Shown: positions 42,656-50,874 of the stretch, one piece after another
Layout: each line of letters starts with the position of its first letter
Numbering within the stretch: position 1 is the first letter of the stretch
Assembly (NCBI RefSeq): GCF_003025035.1
Contig: NZ_PYJN01000005.1
Span: 310,001-374,000 of the forward strand
Direction: 5' to 3'
DNA from: Rhizobium sp. SEMIA4064
Lineage (GTDB): Bacteria; Pseudomonadota; Alphaproteobacteria; Rhizobiales; Rhizobiaceae
DNA: 64,000 nt
Position numbers and translations under genes: made by a program
The notes under the pieces: generated by a model
Told to the model about the DNA's origin: nothing
The model's database searches: none
The model's input: only the letters and a program-made list of their open reading frames with translations

Positions 42656-42748
42656 GAGTATTATCCTTGAATACACTGATACCAGCAGAGCATGCCGCCG
42701 GCGGACGTAAGGTCATGTCGAAAATGCGCCGTCAGGCGCGCGAACCGG

Positions 42749-43120
42749 TCAGATGAAAGCGGTCGGTGGAGCGCGGGCGAGATAGGCGCGGAAAGCAAGC
42801 GATTCATGCCGCGCGAGTTCGCCGCGGGTGCGCGGCTGCCCCGGATTGGTCAGGAGCCCGAGCGACGGAACGGCTGTAAGCGCCGCCGGTCCGATATCGT
42901 GCCAGGTGGCTTTCGGCGTGACCGTACGGTCAGCGACGACAGTGCCACGCACCGGATCGCGCAGGGCGAGATAGAGCGGTTGGTTGTCCCTGCCGGAAGA
43001 GAAGGCCTCCGCATCGGCCCGCGCGGCAAGATTGATGCCGCCGCCGAGCGCCAGTCCGAGGTAGGCGAAGAAGGCGACGAACAGCGAGGCGATCACGCGC
43101 GCTCCGGCACGTCGCGTCAT
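42749..43120 (-). CDS. Hypothetical single-pass membrane protein
   Basis: About 123 residues from ATG 43120 (MTRRAGARVIASLFVAFFAYLGLALGGG), with one N-terminal membrane helix followed by a short, probably periplasmic, domain (LYLALRDPVRGTVVADRTVTPK). No family is recognised. A TTG at 43171 would add 17 polar residues. It lies between ybaL and secDF on the same strand, 93 bp before secDF, so it may be cotranscribed with the translocase gene. Confidence 0.65.
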   Translation of the reverse strand: MTRRAGARVIASLFVAFFAYLGLALGGGINLAARADAEAFSSGRDNQPLYLALRDPVRGTVVADRTVTPKATWHDIGPAALTAVPSLGLLTNPGQPRTRGELARHESLAFRAYLARAPPTAFI

Positions 43121-43186
43121 CCTGCTATCGTTCTCTTCGCTGTCGGCAGCGCCGAATTCGAACGGGTTCAACGGTTAAAAGGGCCT

Positions 43187-45040
43187 TCATTCCTTTGCCG
43201 GAGCGGGTTCCGACGGTTCGGTCATGATATCAGGACGCTGCGCGTCTTCATAGTGCGGCCTGTCATGATGCACTTGCGCCAGCCGGTCAACCATCCCCAG
43301 CGCAATTTCCCGCTCTCCCATGATCACCGTATCGGCGCCATATTGCTTGAGCACATCGACTTCGGCGTCGGAATGGGCGCGGGCGACGATCAGGATCGAC
43401 GGGTTGATGGCGCGTGCCTGCTCGGCGGCGCGGCAGGCCTCGAAGGTATTCGGAATGGCAATGACCAGGCTGCTCGCGGCGGAAATATTGGCATATGCCA
43501 GAACTTCCGGGGAGGCGGCATTGCCGTAAATCGCCTCGATTCCCTGCCGCGCGAGGTCGCCGATCCGCTTGTCGGAATCTTCGATGACCACAAAGGGTGT
43601 GGCGGAAGATTTGAGCTTCTCTCCGACAATGCTGCCGACGCGGCCAAAGCCGATCAGCACCGCATGATCCGTCAGTGTAACGGCGTGCAGTTCCTCACCG
43701 ACATCGTCGGGCGTTGACGGATGGGTAGGGGAAGGCGAGGCTTCGCCCGCCGTCGGTTGCTCTGCCTGGATGGCCGGTTCCGTGCCTTCCGGCATTTCGG
43801 CGTGCGGCTTAGTTTCTTGAATCTTCCGCAGCCAGTCGCAGGCAATGAAGACAAGCGGGTTGAGAATGATCGAGATGATCGCGCCGCCAAGGATCAGGTC
43901 GCGGCCTTCGGCCGGCAGCAGCCCGAGATCGGAGCCGAGCGCGGCGAGGATGAAGGAGAATTCGCCGATCTGCGCCAGACTGGCGGAGATGGTCAGCGCC
44001 GTGCTCATCGGCTTGCGGAAGGCGAGCACGATAAAAAAGGCGGCGACGGACTTGCCGATGATGATGATGAAAATAGTCGCCAGCAGCGGCAGCGGATTGT
44101 CGATCAGGATGTTGGGGTCGAACAACATGCCGACCGAGACGAAGAACAGCACGGCGAAGGCATCGCGCAGCGGCAGGCTTTCCTGTGCGGCCCGGTGGCT
44201 GAGCTCGCTTTCCGACAGGATCATGCCGGCGAAGAAGGCGCCGAGCGCCAAGGACACGCCGAAGAGTTTCGCAGCCCCGAACGCGACGCCAAGCGCAATG
44301 GCGAGGACACCGAGGCGGAAGAGTTCACGCGAGCCGGTATGAGCGATGAGGTGCAGGATCCAGGGAATGATCCGCCGGCCGAACACCAGCATGAGCCCGA
44401 CGAAGGCCGCGACTTTCAGCAACGTCATGGCGATAATGCCGGTGATGCCGAGATCGAGGCCAAGCAATCGGTTGAGGCCGGCCGATAGCGGCTCCGTAGC
44501 GCCATGACCATCGGCGGAGATGCTGGCGGCGGCCGGAATGAGCACGAGGGCCAGCACCATGGCCAGATCCTCGACGATCAGCCATCCGACCGCGATCTTG
44601 CCGCGCTCGCTCTCGATCAGCCGCCGCTCCTGCAGGGCTTTCAGGAGAACGACCGTCGACGCGACGGAGAGCGCTAGGCCGAAGACGAGGCTACCGCCGA
44701 GCGGCCAGCCCATCAGCGCGCCGAGGCCCCAGCCGAGCAGCGTTGCGAAGCCGATCTGGACGATCGCGCCGGGAACGGCGATGCCACGGACTGACAGCAG
44801 ATCCTTCAGCGAAAAATGCAGGCCGACCCCGAACATCAGCAGGATGACACCGATTTCGGCGAGTTCCGGCGCAAGGCTCTGGTCGGCGACGAAGCCCGGC
44901 GTATGCGGGCCTGCGAGCACGCCCGCAATGAGATAGCCGACAAGCGGCGGCAGTTTGAAGCGATTGGCGATGGCGCCGAAGATGAATGCCAGCACAAGGC
45001 CCATGACGATGGTCGAAATCAAAGGCGTATCGTGTGGCAT
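43187..45040 (-). CDS. ybaL: Monovalent cation:proton antiporter, CPA2 family (YbaL/KefB-like)
   Basis: 617 residues. About twelve helices form the Na+/H+-exchanger-like domain (LVGYLIAGVLAGPHTPGF, LLMFGVGLHFSLKDLL, ALSVASTVVLLKAL, GWLIVEDLAMVLALV, SLALGAFFAGMILSESE), then a Pro/Glu-rich linker and a C-terminal RCK/TrkA-N domain (DHAVLIGFGRVGSIVGEKL, IEAIYGNAASPEVL). It is probably a potassium or proton antiporter gated by nucleotide binding. A strong GGAGA precedes the ATG. It is divergent from the small HTH gene. Confidence 0.92.
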   Translation of the reverse strand: MPHDTPLISTIVMGLVLAFIFGAIANRFKLPPLVGYLIAGVLAGPHTPGFVADQSLAPELAEIGVILLMFGVGLHFSLKDLLSVRGIAVPGAIVQIGFATLLGWGLGALMGWPLGGSLVFGLALSVASTVVLLKALQERRLIESERGKIAVGWLIVEDLAMVLALVLIPAAASISADGHGATEPLSAGLNRLLGLDLGITGIIAMTLLKVAAFVGLMLVFGRRIIPWILHLIAHTGSRELFRLGVLAIALGVAFGAAKLFGVSLALGAFFAGMILSESELSHRAAQESLPLRDAFAVLFFVSVGMLFDPNILIDNPLPLLATIFIIIIGKSVAAFFIVLAFRKPMSTALTISASLAQIGEFSFILAALGSDLGLLPAEGRDLILGGAIISIILNPLVFIACDWLRKIQETKPHAEMPEGTEPAIQAEQPTAGEASPSPTHPSTPDDVGEELHAVTLTDHAVLIGFGRVGSIVGEKLKSSATPFVVIEDSDKRIGDLARQGIEAIYGNAASPEVLAYANISAASSLVIAIPNTFEACRAAEQARAINPSILIVARAHSDAEVDVLKQYGADTVIMGEREIALGMVDRLAQVHHDRPHYEDAQRPDIMTEPSEPAPAKE

Positions 45041-45122
45041 CGCTGTCTCCTTCGATACTGGAAATCCCGTGTGGTTTATGACATATTTGGCTTAAGTTGA
45101 CCAATATGGGCAGTTTTTCATC

Positions 45123-45389
45123 GTGAATCAAGGCGGCAACCCAACGATTCTCACTCCTGCGCTCTGCCGCGCGGCACGCGGGCTGCTCGACTGGACCCAG
45201 TTGGACATAGCCGAGAGAGCAGGCGTATCACGAAGCACGATCCGCGACTACGAAGGCGGGCGCCACGACATTCATCGGGCAACCGAGGCGCAACTGCGTC
45301 TGGCCTTCGAAGAGGGTGGAGTCGTCTTCGTGAAAATGCAGGAATTTGGTTGGGGCGTCTGCCTGCGCCCGACTTCCGACCGCGGCTAG
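45123..45389 (+). CDS. Small XRE-type helix-turn-helix protein
   Basis: 88 residues. The HTH is ALCRAARGLLDWTQLDIAERAGVSRSTIRDYEGGRHDIHR, followed by the LRLAFEEGGVVF segment common in small alphaproteobacterial XRE proteins. The start is GTG 45123 with no clear Shine-Dalgarno, so it may be a leaderless transcript. It is divergent from ybaL across 82 bp and might regulate it (inference). Its TAG stop is formed by the first bases of the repeat element that follows. Confidence 0.82.
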   Translation: MNQGGNPTILTPALCRAARGLLDWTQLDIAERAGVSRSTIRDYEGGRHDIHRATEAQLRLAFEEGGVVFVKMQEFGWGVCLRPTSDRG

Positions 45390-45487
45390 AGCGGTTTAGT
45401 GTTTCACGGAATCGTTTCCCGCTCTATCCCTTTGTTTTTTGCATTCTGGACGGAAAACCGCCCTGCACTTTTCCTGGAATTGCTCTA
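45387..45487. repeat. Rhizobial intergenic mosaic (RIME-like) element
   Basis: About 100 bp bounded by inverted TAGAGC...GCTCTA ends, containing CGGTTTAGTGTTTCACGGAA, CCGCTCTATCCCTTTG and GGACGGAAAACCGCC...TTTTCCTGGAATTGC blocks. It matches the frequent palindromic intergenic repeats of Rhizobium genomes (RIME-type, assigned from memory). It fills the gap between two convergent genes, and its ends provide both of their TAG stop codons. A degenerate copy lies at 27103. Confidence 0.8.
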
Positions 45488-46981
45488 AGGTTTCGGCGCC
45501 AGGCAGCTTGGCGAAAGATGGTAGGCGTAGAGCGTCCTGCCTTTCATGTTGCCGAAATCGGGCGACCAGCTCTTGATGAGCTCCGACCGGCCCGTGGTGC
45601 AATCGAACGGTTCGTCATCGACATAAAGCACATCATCAGTCGCGCTGGATGGCAGCGAAAAATTCTGCTCGTAATAGCTTTTCGGGAAGCCGCCAGAGTT
45701 ACGGGCGTAGATATGATAGGGCTTGCCCTTCAGCGTATAGAAGAGATCGGCGAGTATACCGCGGTTATCGGCGACGATGGTCGAGGCATTCGCCTGGGCA
45801 GCGATATCGGCGATCTCCAGGCTGATGGCGCTGCGGCCGACATACCGCTTCATGACGAGATCGCCGTTCGGCAGCTTGATGTCATAGGCAAACACGGTCA
45901 GGATCGGCAGCAGGAAGGCGACGACCGAGCCGATGATCAGCGAGACGGCAAGCCCCTTCTTCGTCAGGCGGTAGAGCACCCAGACGGCGAGGATGGTGCC
46001 GGCGGCATAGGCGGTAACCGCCCAATTGGCATAGGCCTTTGCAAACAGCGCCTGCAGCGTGATCAATGCGATAACGGGGATGGACAGCCAGACGAGCAGC
46101 TTTTCCCGGTCGTCGCTTTGTCCGCTGATCATCCGCCAGGCGGCCCAGAGCATGCCATAGAACATGACGGGGCCGACGACACCGAATTGCGCGCCGAGGA
46201 ATCCGAGCGCGCCGAGCAGATGCTTCGCCAAACCGCCACCGTTTCCTTCGCCGTTCCAGTGGGCAATGCTTTCGGTGTGACGCACCGTCGCCGCATCATG
46301 GGCGAAATTCCACCAGAGATTAGGGGAAACGACGATCGCGCCGGCGATGGCGGCGATGAGCACGTCGCGCCAGGCAATACGTGCCGAACGCAGCGTCAGC
46401 ATCGCGATACCGACGCCGGGCAGCAGGAAAAGCACCGAATATTTCGTTAGGAAGGCGATCCCGAGGCTAACGCCGAGGATTAGCGCTTCGATGATCGAGG
46501 AGCGCTTGGTGAGGCCGAGAAAAGCCCAGATGGCAATGGTGACGAACAGGATTTGAATCGTATCCGTCGACATCAGCACGGCCGAAAGCGAGGCCGCCGG
46601 CAGGGTAACGAAGATGACGCCGACCCAGGGCTCGATCTCCCGCCCGGCATCCCCCTCGAACAGTCGCCGCGTCGTCCGCATCAGCATCAGGGCGGTGGCA
46701 AGATGGAAGAGAGGCGCGGACACGCGGATCCAGAAGGTCGAGTCCGACCCCGATATCGCATTGAAGAAGCGAATGACCCAGGCGATGATCGGCGGCTTGG
46801 AATAATAGCCGAAGTCGAGGTTCTGACCCCAGAACCAATATTGTGCCTCGTCGACGAAGAGATCCGTCCTGTTGAAGAACAGCATTACCACGCGCCAAAG
46901 CGTGACGCCGAAGATGATTGCAAGAGCAAGCGGCAGCGACAGTGTCTTGTGGCTCGTTTCGGAATAGGTGGTGTCGGACAT
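45485..46981 (-). CDS. Glycosyltransferase family 39 (ArnT/PMT-like) membrane protein
   Basis: 498 residues with about eleven helices. It has the family-39 N-terminal loop FVDEAQYWFWGQNLDFGYYSKPPIIAW, with the catalytic DE, and the second motif LTKYSVLFLLPGV. The C-terminal ~120 residues form a soluble periplasmic domain (IVADNRGILADLFYTLKGKPY). Such enzymes transfer a sugar from polyprenyl-phosphate to lipid A, protein or polysaccharide; the acceptor is unknown. ATG 46981 is used. The IS630 element lies about 150 bp upstream of its start. Confidence 0.88.
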   Translation of the reverse strand: MSDTTYSETSHKTLSLPLALAIIFGVTLWRVVMLFFNRTDLFVDEAQYWFWGQNLDFGYYSKPPIIAWVIRFFNAISGSDSTFWIRVSAPLFHLATALMLMRTTRRLFEGDAGREIEPWVGVIFVTLPAASLSAVLMSTDTIQILFVTIAIWAFLGLTKRSSIIEALILGVSLGIAFLTKYSVLFLLPGVGIAMLTLRSARIAWRDVLIAAIAGAIVVSPNLWWNFAHDAATVRHTESIAHWNGEGNGGGLAKHLLGALGFLGAQFGVVGPVMFYGMLWAAWRMISGQSDDREKLLVWLSIPVIALITLQALFAKAYANWAVTAYAAGTILAVWVLYRLTKKGLAVSLIIGSVVAFLLPILTVFAYDIKLPNGDLVMKRYVGRSAISLEIADIAAQANASTIVADNRGILADLFYTLKGKPYHIYARNSGGFPKSYYEQNFSLPSSATDDVLYVDDEPFDCTTGRSELIKSWSPDFGNMKGRTLYAYHLSPSCLAPKP

Positions 46982-47207
46982 CAACAGGTCGATCTCTGTG
47001 CCGGGTCGTCAGGCTTCATACGGAACTATCGAGCCCGACGCTAGCTCTGGCCGAGAGAGAACGATGGCAAAAGCGCGCCCGGATGCCGCGAAGAAAGCCT
47101 CTTTGTAAGAGGTTTCTGCCGCCTAATACCGAAGCCTGATGAGGTCGACTCACGCGATTCCATTTTTGGGCAAATCATGATTCAACATGGCGAAAGGAGA
47201 TTTCGCC

Positions 47208-47756
47208 ATGGGAACAGCATTGGCCATTCGTGGAGATTATACGGCTGACGACCTGCGTCGGCTGGCAAGGCAAAGCCGAGATGCGGATTTGTCGCGGCGA
47301 TTGATAGCCTTGTCGATCATTTACGACGGGGGTTCCCGCAGCCAGGCAGCATCGCTGGGCGGGGTCGGTTTGCAGATCGTCCGTGACTGGGTCGAGCGTT
47401 TCAATCTGCATGGTCCGGAAGGGCTGAAAACGGGCAAGGCGAAGGGACGTGAGCCGCTTTTGAATGAGCCGCAGCGCAAGGCACTGATTGATGCGGTTGA
47501 AAAAGGTCCGGTTCCTTATCTCGATGGCGTTGTGCGCTGGCGACTGGTCGATCTGGCCCAGTGGCTTTGGCAGGAGCATCGCATCTCCATCAGTCGCCAG
47601 ACGCTTGGGCGCGAACTCAATGCCCTGGGTTATCGCAAACTGAGCGCCCGCCCCAAGCATCATGCGCAAGACCCCAACGCGATTGAAGAATTTAAAAAAA
47701 CTTTCCCGCCGCAGTGGGGGAAATCGCCGCCGGGGCCGCCACAGGCAAGCGAATAG
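47208..47756 (+). CDS. IS630 transposase, N-terminal frame (orfA)
   Basis: 182 residues from ATG 47208 (MGTALAIRGDYTADDLRRLARQ), preceded by AAAGGAGA; an ATG seven codons upstream is also in frame. It contains the IS630 HTH DNA-binding region (RRLIALSIIYDGGSRSQAASLGGVGLQIVRDWVERF) and the winged segment up to IEEFKK. In this frame the protein loses family similarity after the A-run at 47694. Together with orfB it makes the transposase of about 353 residues. Confidence 0.9.
   Translation: MGTALAIRGDYTADDLRRLARQSRDADLSRRLIALSIIYDGGSRSQAASLGGVGLQIVRDWVERFNLHGPEGLKTGKAKGREPLLNEPQRKALIDAVEKGPVPYLDGVVRWRLVDLAQWLWQEHRISISRQTLGRELNALGYRKLSARPKHHAQDPNAIEEFKKTFPPQWGKSPPGPPQASE
47694..47701 (+). other. 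-1 frameshift site in the IS630 transposase
   Basis: A run of seven A followed by C. Slipping back one base converts FKKTFP into FKKNFPAAVGEIAAG, which continues directly into the catalytic frame. It could be programmed slippage, or loss of one A that breaks the gene. Confidence 0.8.
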
Positions 47757-48268
47757 AAATTTGGTTCCAAGATGAGGCCCGCATCGGCCAAAAGAACAAG
47801 ATCACCAGGCGGTGGGCCAAGCGAGGGACACGGCCATCTGCTCCCCATGATCAGCGGACCAGGTCCGCTTATATCTTCGGTGCGATCTGCCCGAAACTTG
47901 GCAAGGCCGCAGCCCTCGTTATGCCATGGTGCGATACGCATGCCATGAACCAGCATTTGATCGAGATATCCCGCCATATTGCCAATGACGCTCACGCCGT
48001 CCTGATCATGGATCAGGCGGGCTGGCATTTATCGAACAATCTCATTGTGCCGGACAACATATCCATCCTGCCGTTGCCAGCGAAGTCTCCCGAACTCAAT
48101 CCCGTTGAAAACCTCTGGCAGTTCATGCGCGAAAATTGGCTCTCCAACCGCGTCTTCAATTCCTACGAGGACATCGTCGACCACTGCTGTGATGCATGGC
48201 GCAAGCTTCAACGCCAGCCTTGGCGCATCATGTCAATCGGACGCAGGAAATGGGCCAATGAGTTCTAA
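47714..48268 (+). CDS. IS630 transposase, catalytic frame (orfB)
   Basis: 184 residues in the -1 frame carrying the DDE triad: Asp in IEIWFQDEARIG, Asp in AVLIMDQAGWHLS and Glu in LPAKSPELNPVENLW. The ATG at 47714 is in frame but has no good ribosome-binding site, and the similarity extends upstream of it (FKKNFPAAV), so the segment is most likely made as an orfA-orfB fusion rather than alone. All three catalytic residues are intact, so the element may still be active if frameshifting works. Confidence 0.9.
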   Translation: MGEIAAGAATGKRIEIWFQDEARIGQKNKITRRWAKRGTRPSAPHDQRTRSAYIFGAICPKLGKAAALVMPWCDTHAMNQHLIEISRHIANDAHAVLIMDQAGWHLSNNLIVPDNISILPLPAKSPELNPVENLWQFMRENWLSNRVFNSYEDIVDHCCDAWRKLQRQPWRIMSIGRRKWANEF

Positions 48269-48307
48269 TCATCGAGCTTTGGTATAAAGGCGTTTGAGGC
48301 AGGATTC

Positions 48308-48421
48308 TCAGAGGACGCGCGGAGCGATTTTGCTGCGAGCCTCATCGATGAGGCTTAGGAACACGAAGGCAGCAAGCGTCATGCCGGCCGTCAGCGAAGC
48401 AGTCAAACCAAGAACAATCAT
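48308..48421 (-). CDS. Small single-transmembrane peptide, 37 residues
   Basis: An ATG at 48421 preceded by GGAGAGAG opens a 37-codon frame: a hydrophobic segment (IVLGLTASLTAGMTLAAFVF, about residues 2-21) followed by a charged tail LSLIDEARSKIAPRVL. The good Shine-Dalgarno, membrane-helix composition and positive-outside-poor tail support a real small membrane protein. No family is recognised. It lies 25 bp from the right end of the IS630 element, which is downstream of its stop codon. Confidence 0.55.
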   Translation of the reverse strand: MIVLGLTASLTAGMTLAAFVFLSLIDEARSKIAPRVL

Positions 48422-48580
48422 TGCTCTCTCCGTATCGACATCGAAAGTGTCTCTACTTAGCAATTTAGAATATGAAGCTTGCCCGTGACTTGCGGATATT
48501 GCGGTTTTTACTCAAAACGACCGCCAACGGAAATCGAACCGAGATAGTTTAAATCAAAACGGGATAGCTACCGGGTCTTA

Positions 48581-48607
48581 TTAACCTTCAAGCAAGGAAT
48601 TAACCAT
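48581..48607 (+). promoter_or_regulatory. Two TTAACC half-sites upstream of the che operon
   Basis: TTAACCTT (48581) and TTAACCAT (48600) in direct orientation 19 bp apart, inside the AT-rich region 48480-48620 upstream of icpA. TTAACCAT is the classic CtrA half-site, and CtrA controls motility genes in many alphaproteobacteria. The remaining bases between 48422 and 48868 show no convincing gene. Confidence 0.4.
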
Positions 48608-48868
48608 AAACATTGGACTAGCACGTCGGAATGGGAAAACTGTCACTCGTTCTCACCAGGCATGAAGCCGCCCCGTCGTACCGGGTCAGATCCGGTATCA
48701 ATGTCATCAAACGGTCCGAACAGGCCTTGATGAACGAGCGAGCTTCAGCGTCCCGGTCAATAAACCGGAGGCGGCGTGCACCTGTCCTCGTCTCTTCATC
48801 GCGTCTGAACCGGATCATTCAGTGGTTTCGCCGGCGTTTCTACGCCCGGCAGTTCGGTGGGGACGATT

Positions 48869-50515
48869 TTGGCGCAGGATTCGCCATCAGATCAGGCAGG
48901 ACGGGCGCAGGCGGGCAGCCTTCGCGACCGTTTGCGTTTTGCTGGTCTCGATGCCGAGCAATGCGAAATCGTGCGCCGCAACCGGCCGATGTTCGACGCG
49001 CATCTGAAAGCCGGCCTGCGCGATCTCTTCCACCGCCTCCAGACTTTTCCGGACGCCTCCCGTAATTTTAACAGTGAAAGCCAGCTCGAACGGCTGCAGG
49101 ACCTGCAATCCTCGCACTGGGGCGTGTTGACGGATGCCCGTTTTGACAGCCTCTATGCCGAGCGCGTCAAGGTTCTCTCCGATACCGAAAGCAAGATGGG
49201 GCTCGACCCGCGCTGGCACGTCGCCGGTCACGGCGTGGTGCTGGAGCATCTTCTCTCTGGGATCGTCGAGGAGATGGGCGGCCGCGCCATCCTGCCCGGC
49301 ACCAAGCGCCGCGCCCGTGAGCTGAGCGAACTGATCACGGCTGCCGTCCGCCTCGTCATGGTTGATGTCGAAATCGCCGTGTCGCTGCGTTTCAACGAGC
49401 TGCGGCTCAACCATCAGCGGGCGCTTGCCGAACAGCGTAGCTCCGATCATGCCGAAGCTGCCGGACTCTTTGCCGATGTCATTCGCAGCCTTGCGGAACG
49501 CGATCTGACCGCCCGCCTGCCTGCTGATGGTCCAGAAGCCTATGCAGAACTGGCGCAGACGCTGAATGCCGCTCTGGACGACATCCAGGAGCAATTTGCG
49601 GCACTGTCCGGCAGGGTGCAGGCCGCCGATGCGGCGACGGATGCGCTCGCACGCGATTCCCGTTCCCTCGCTCAAAATTCCATGGAGCAATCCCAAGGGC
49701 TTGCCTTGTCGGCAAGGCAGCTCGCCGAACTGGCCGATCAGGTTCGCAGCAATGCCGCGACCACTCGGTCGGCCGAGCGCGCCGCCGCCTCCACCCGTGT
49801 TGCTGCCGAAGACAGCGGCCGGGTCGTCGGCCAGGCGATTTCCGCCATGGCCGATATCGAGACGTCGGCGGAAAAGATCGGCCAGATCATCGGCGTCATT
49901 GACGAGATCGCTTTCCAGACCAATTTGCTGGCGCTCAACGCCGGTATCGAAGCCGCGCGCGCCGGCGATAGCGGCCGCGGCTTTGCCGTCGTCGCGCAGG
50001 AAGTCCGCGCGCTTGCCCAACGCTCCGCCGATGCGGCTCGCGAGATCAAGGTGCTGGTGACGGGCACCAAGGCGCAGGTCGATGCCGGCGTGCAGATGGT
50101 CGGCCGCACGCAGGAAGCGATCGGCGGCATCGTCCGTCAGGTGACCGATATCAACGATGCTATTTCCGGCATCGCCGCCGCCACCGATGAACAGGCAGCC
50201 GGCTTGCGCACAGTGACGACGGATATCGGCGGCTTCGGCGAACGCGCCGCTGCCACCGAAAGCCTTGCCCGTCGCTCGAATGAGGGCGCCGATCATCTTC
50301 ATACCGTCATCCTGGAACTTGGCCAGACGATCCGCGAATTCCGCCTGGAGCGCGAGCGTCGCCATGCGGCGGTGCCGCGCCCGGTGAATGCCCCGCAACG
50401 CTTGCCGATCGCTCAGCGCGACGAAGGGCTTGCCGGGCGTGACGAGGGGAGTGCCGCCGAATTCGATTTTCCGCTTCGCAGGGCCGGGTTCGGGGGCGAA
50501 CGGAATGCATACTGA
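48869..50515 (+). CDS. icpA: Cytoplasmic globin-coupled chemoreceptor IcpA
   Basis: About 548 residues and no membrane helix. The N-terminal ~170 residues align with the protoglobin domain of globin-coupled sensors (SSHWGVLTDARFDSLYAERVKVL, MGLDPRWHVAGHG). The rest is an MCP signalling domain with the conserved hairpin tip IGVIDEIAFQTNLLALNAGIEAARAGDSGRGFAVVAQEVRALAQRSADAA, which couples to CheA/CheW. The position expected to hold the proximal heme histidine is glutamate (49187-49189). TTG 48869 is favoured because GGGGA lies 5 nt upstream; GTG 48857 has none. First gene of the che operon. Confidence 0.9.
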   Translation: MAQDSPSDQAGRAQAGSLRDRLRFAGLDAEQCEIVRRNRPMFDAHLKAGLRDLFHRLQTFPDASRNFNSESQLERLQDLQSSHWGVLTDARFDSLYAERVKVLSDTESKMGLDPRWHVAGHGVVLEHLLSGIVEEMGGRAILPGTKRRARELSELITAAVRLVMVDVEIAVSLRFNELRLNHQRALAEQRSSDHAEAAGLFADVIRSLAERDLTARLPADGPEAYAELAQTLNAALDDIQEQFAALSGRVQAADAATDALARDSRSLAQNSMEQSQGLALSARQLAELADQVRSNAATTRSAERAAASTRVAAEDSGRVVGQAISAMADIETSAEKIGQIIGVIDEIAFQTNLLALNAGIEAARAGDSGRGFAVVAQEVRALAQRSADAAREIKVLVTGTKAQVDAGVQMVGRTQEAIGGIVRQVTDINDAISGIAAATDEQAAGLRTVTTDIGGFGERAAATESLARRSNEGADHLHTVILELGQTIREFRLERERRHAAVPRPVNAPQRLPIAQRDEGLAGRDEGSAAEFDFPLRRAGFGGERNAY

Positions 50516-50577
50516 CATCTCTATTTTATGCGCATGCGGGCTGTGGGACCCGATTTTAGGCAACAAGGAATAAAGCG

Positions 50578-50874
50578 ATGCCGAGCAGGAAGGGCGAAAA
50601 GACAATCAGTCTGGCCGCGGTGCTGGACCTCAACGAAGCCTCGACGCTTCGCGGCAAGTTGGTGGGACTGCGCGGCAGCAATGTCGTGATCGATGCGTCC
50701 GGCGTCGAGAGGATCGGGGCCTTGTGCGTCCAGGTCATCATGGCCGCCGCCAAGACTTGGAATGAAGACAAGCTGTCCTTCACCTTTTCGAAGGTGTCGG
50801 ACGCATTTCAAAAAACGATGCAGTTGATCGGCGTCGACATCGATCACCTGCTTGCCAAGGAGATCCGGCAATGA
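50578..50874 (+). CDS. cheS: Chemotaxis protein CheS (STAS-domain)
   Basis: 98 residues with a STAS-like fold: LAAVLDLNEASTLRGKLVGLRGSNVVIDASGVERIGALCVQVIMAAAKTW, where VVIDASGVERIG is the STAS loop. In Sinorhizobium CheS binds CheA and assists dephosphorylation of CheY1, strengthening its role as a phosphate sink (established for that organism). AAGGAAT precedes the ATG. It overlaps cheY1 by 4 bp. Confidence 0.93.
   Translation: MPSRKGEKTISLAAVLDLNEASTLRGKLVGLRGSNVVIDASGVERIGALCVQVIMAAAKTWNEDKLSFTFSKVSDAFQKTMQLIGVDIDHLLAKEIRQ

Larger units (their letters stand above)
47129..48282 (+). mobile_element. IS630-family insertion sequence, complete, with TA target duplication
   Basis: A 1154-bp element bounded by imperfect inverted repeats: the left end begins CCGAAGCCTGATGAGG and the right end, read inward, CCAAAGCTCGATGATT; 16 of the first 24 positions agree. 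It is flanked on both sides by TA (47127-47128 and 48283-48284), the expected IS630 target duplication. It contains two overlapping transposase frames joined by a -1 frameshift. It is inserted between the family 39 glycosyltransferase and a small peptide gene and does not visibly interrupt either. Confidence 0.92.

Noticed and set aside
43120..43171. TTG start at 43171 for the protein between ybaL and secDF
   Set aside because: It would add a polar acidic stretch before the membrane helix with no Shine-Dalgarno; ATG 43120 is simpler, though not certain.
48631..49065. A 144-codon plus-strand frame upstream of icpA
   Set aside because: It overlaps the start of icpA in another frame, has an Arg/Ser-rich composition and no recognisable domain.
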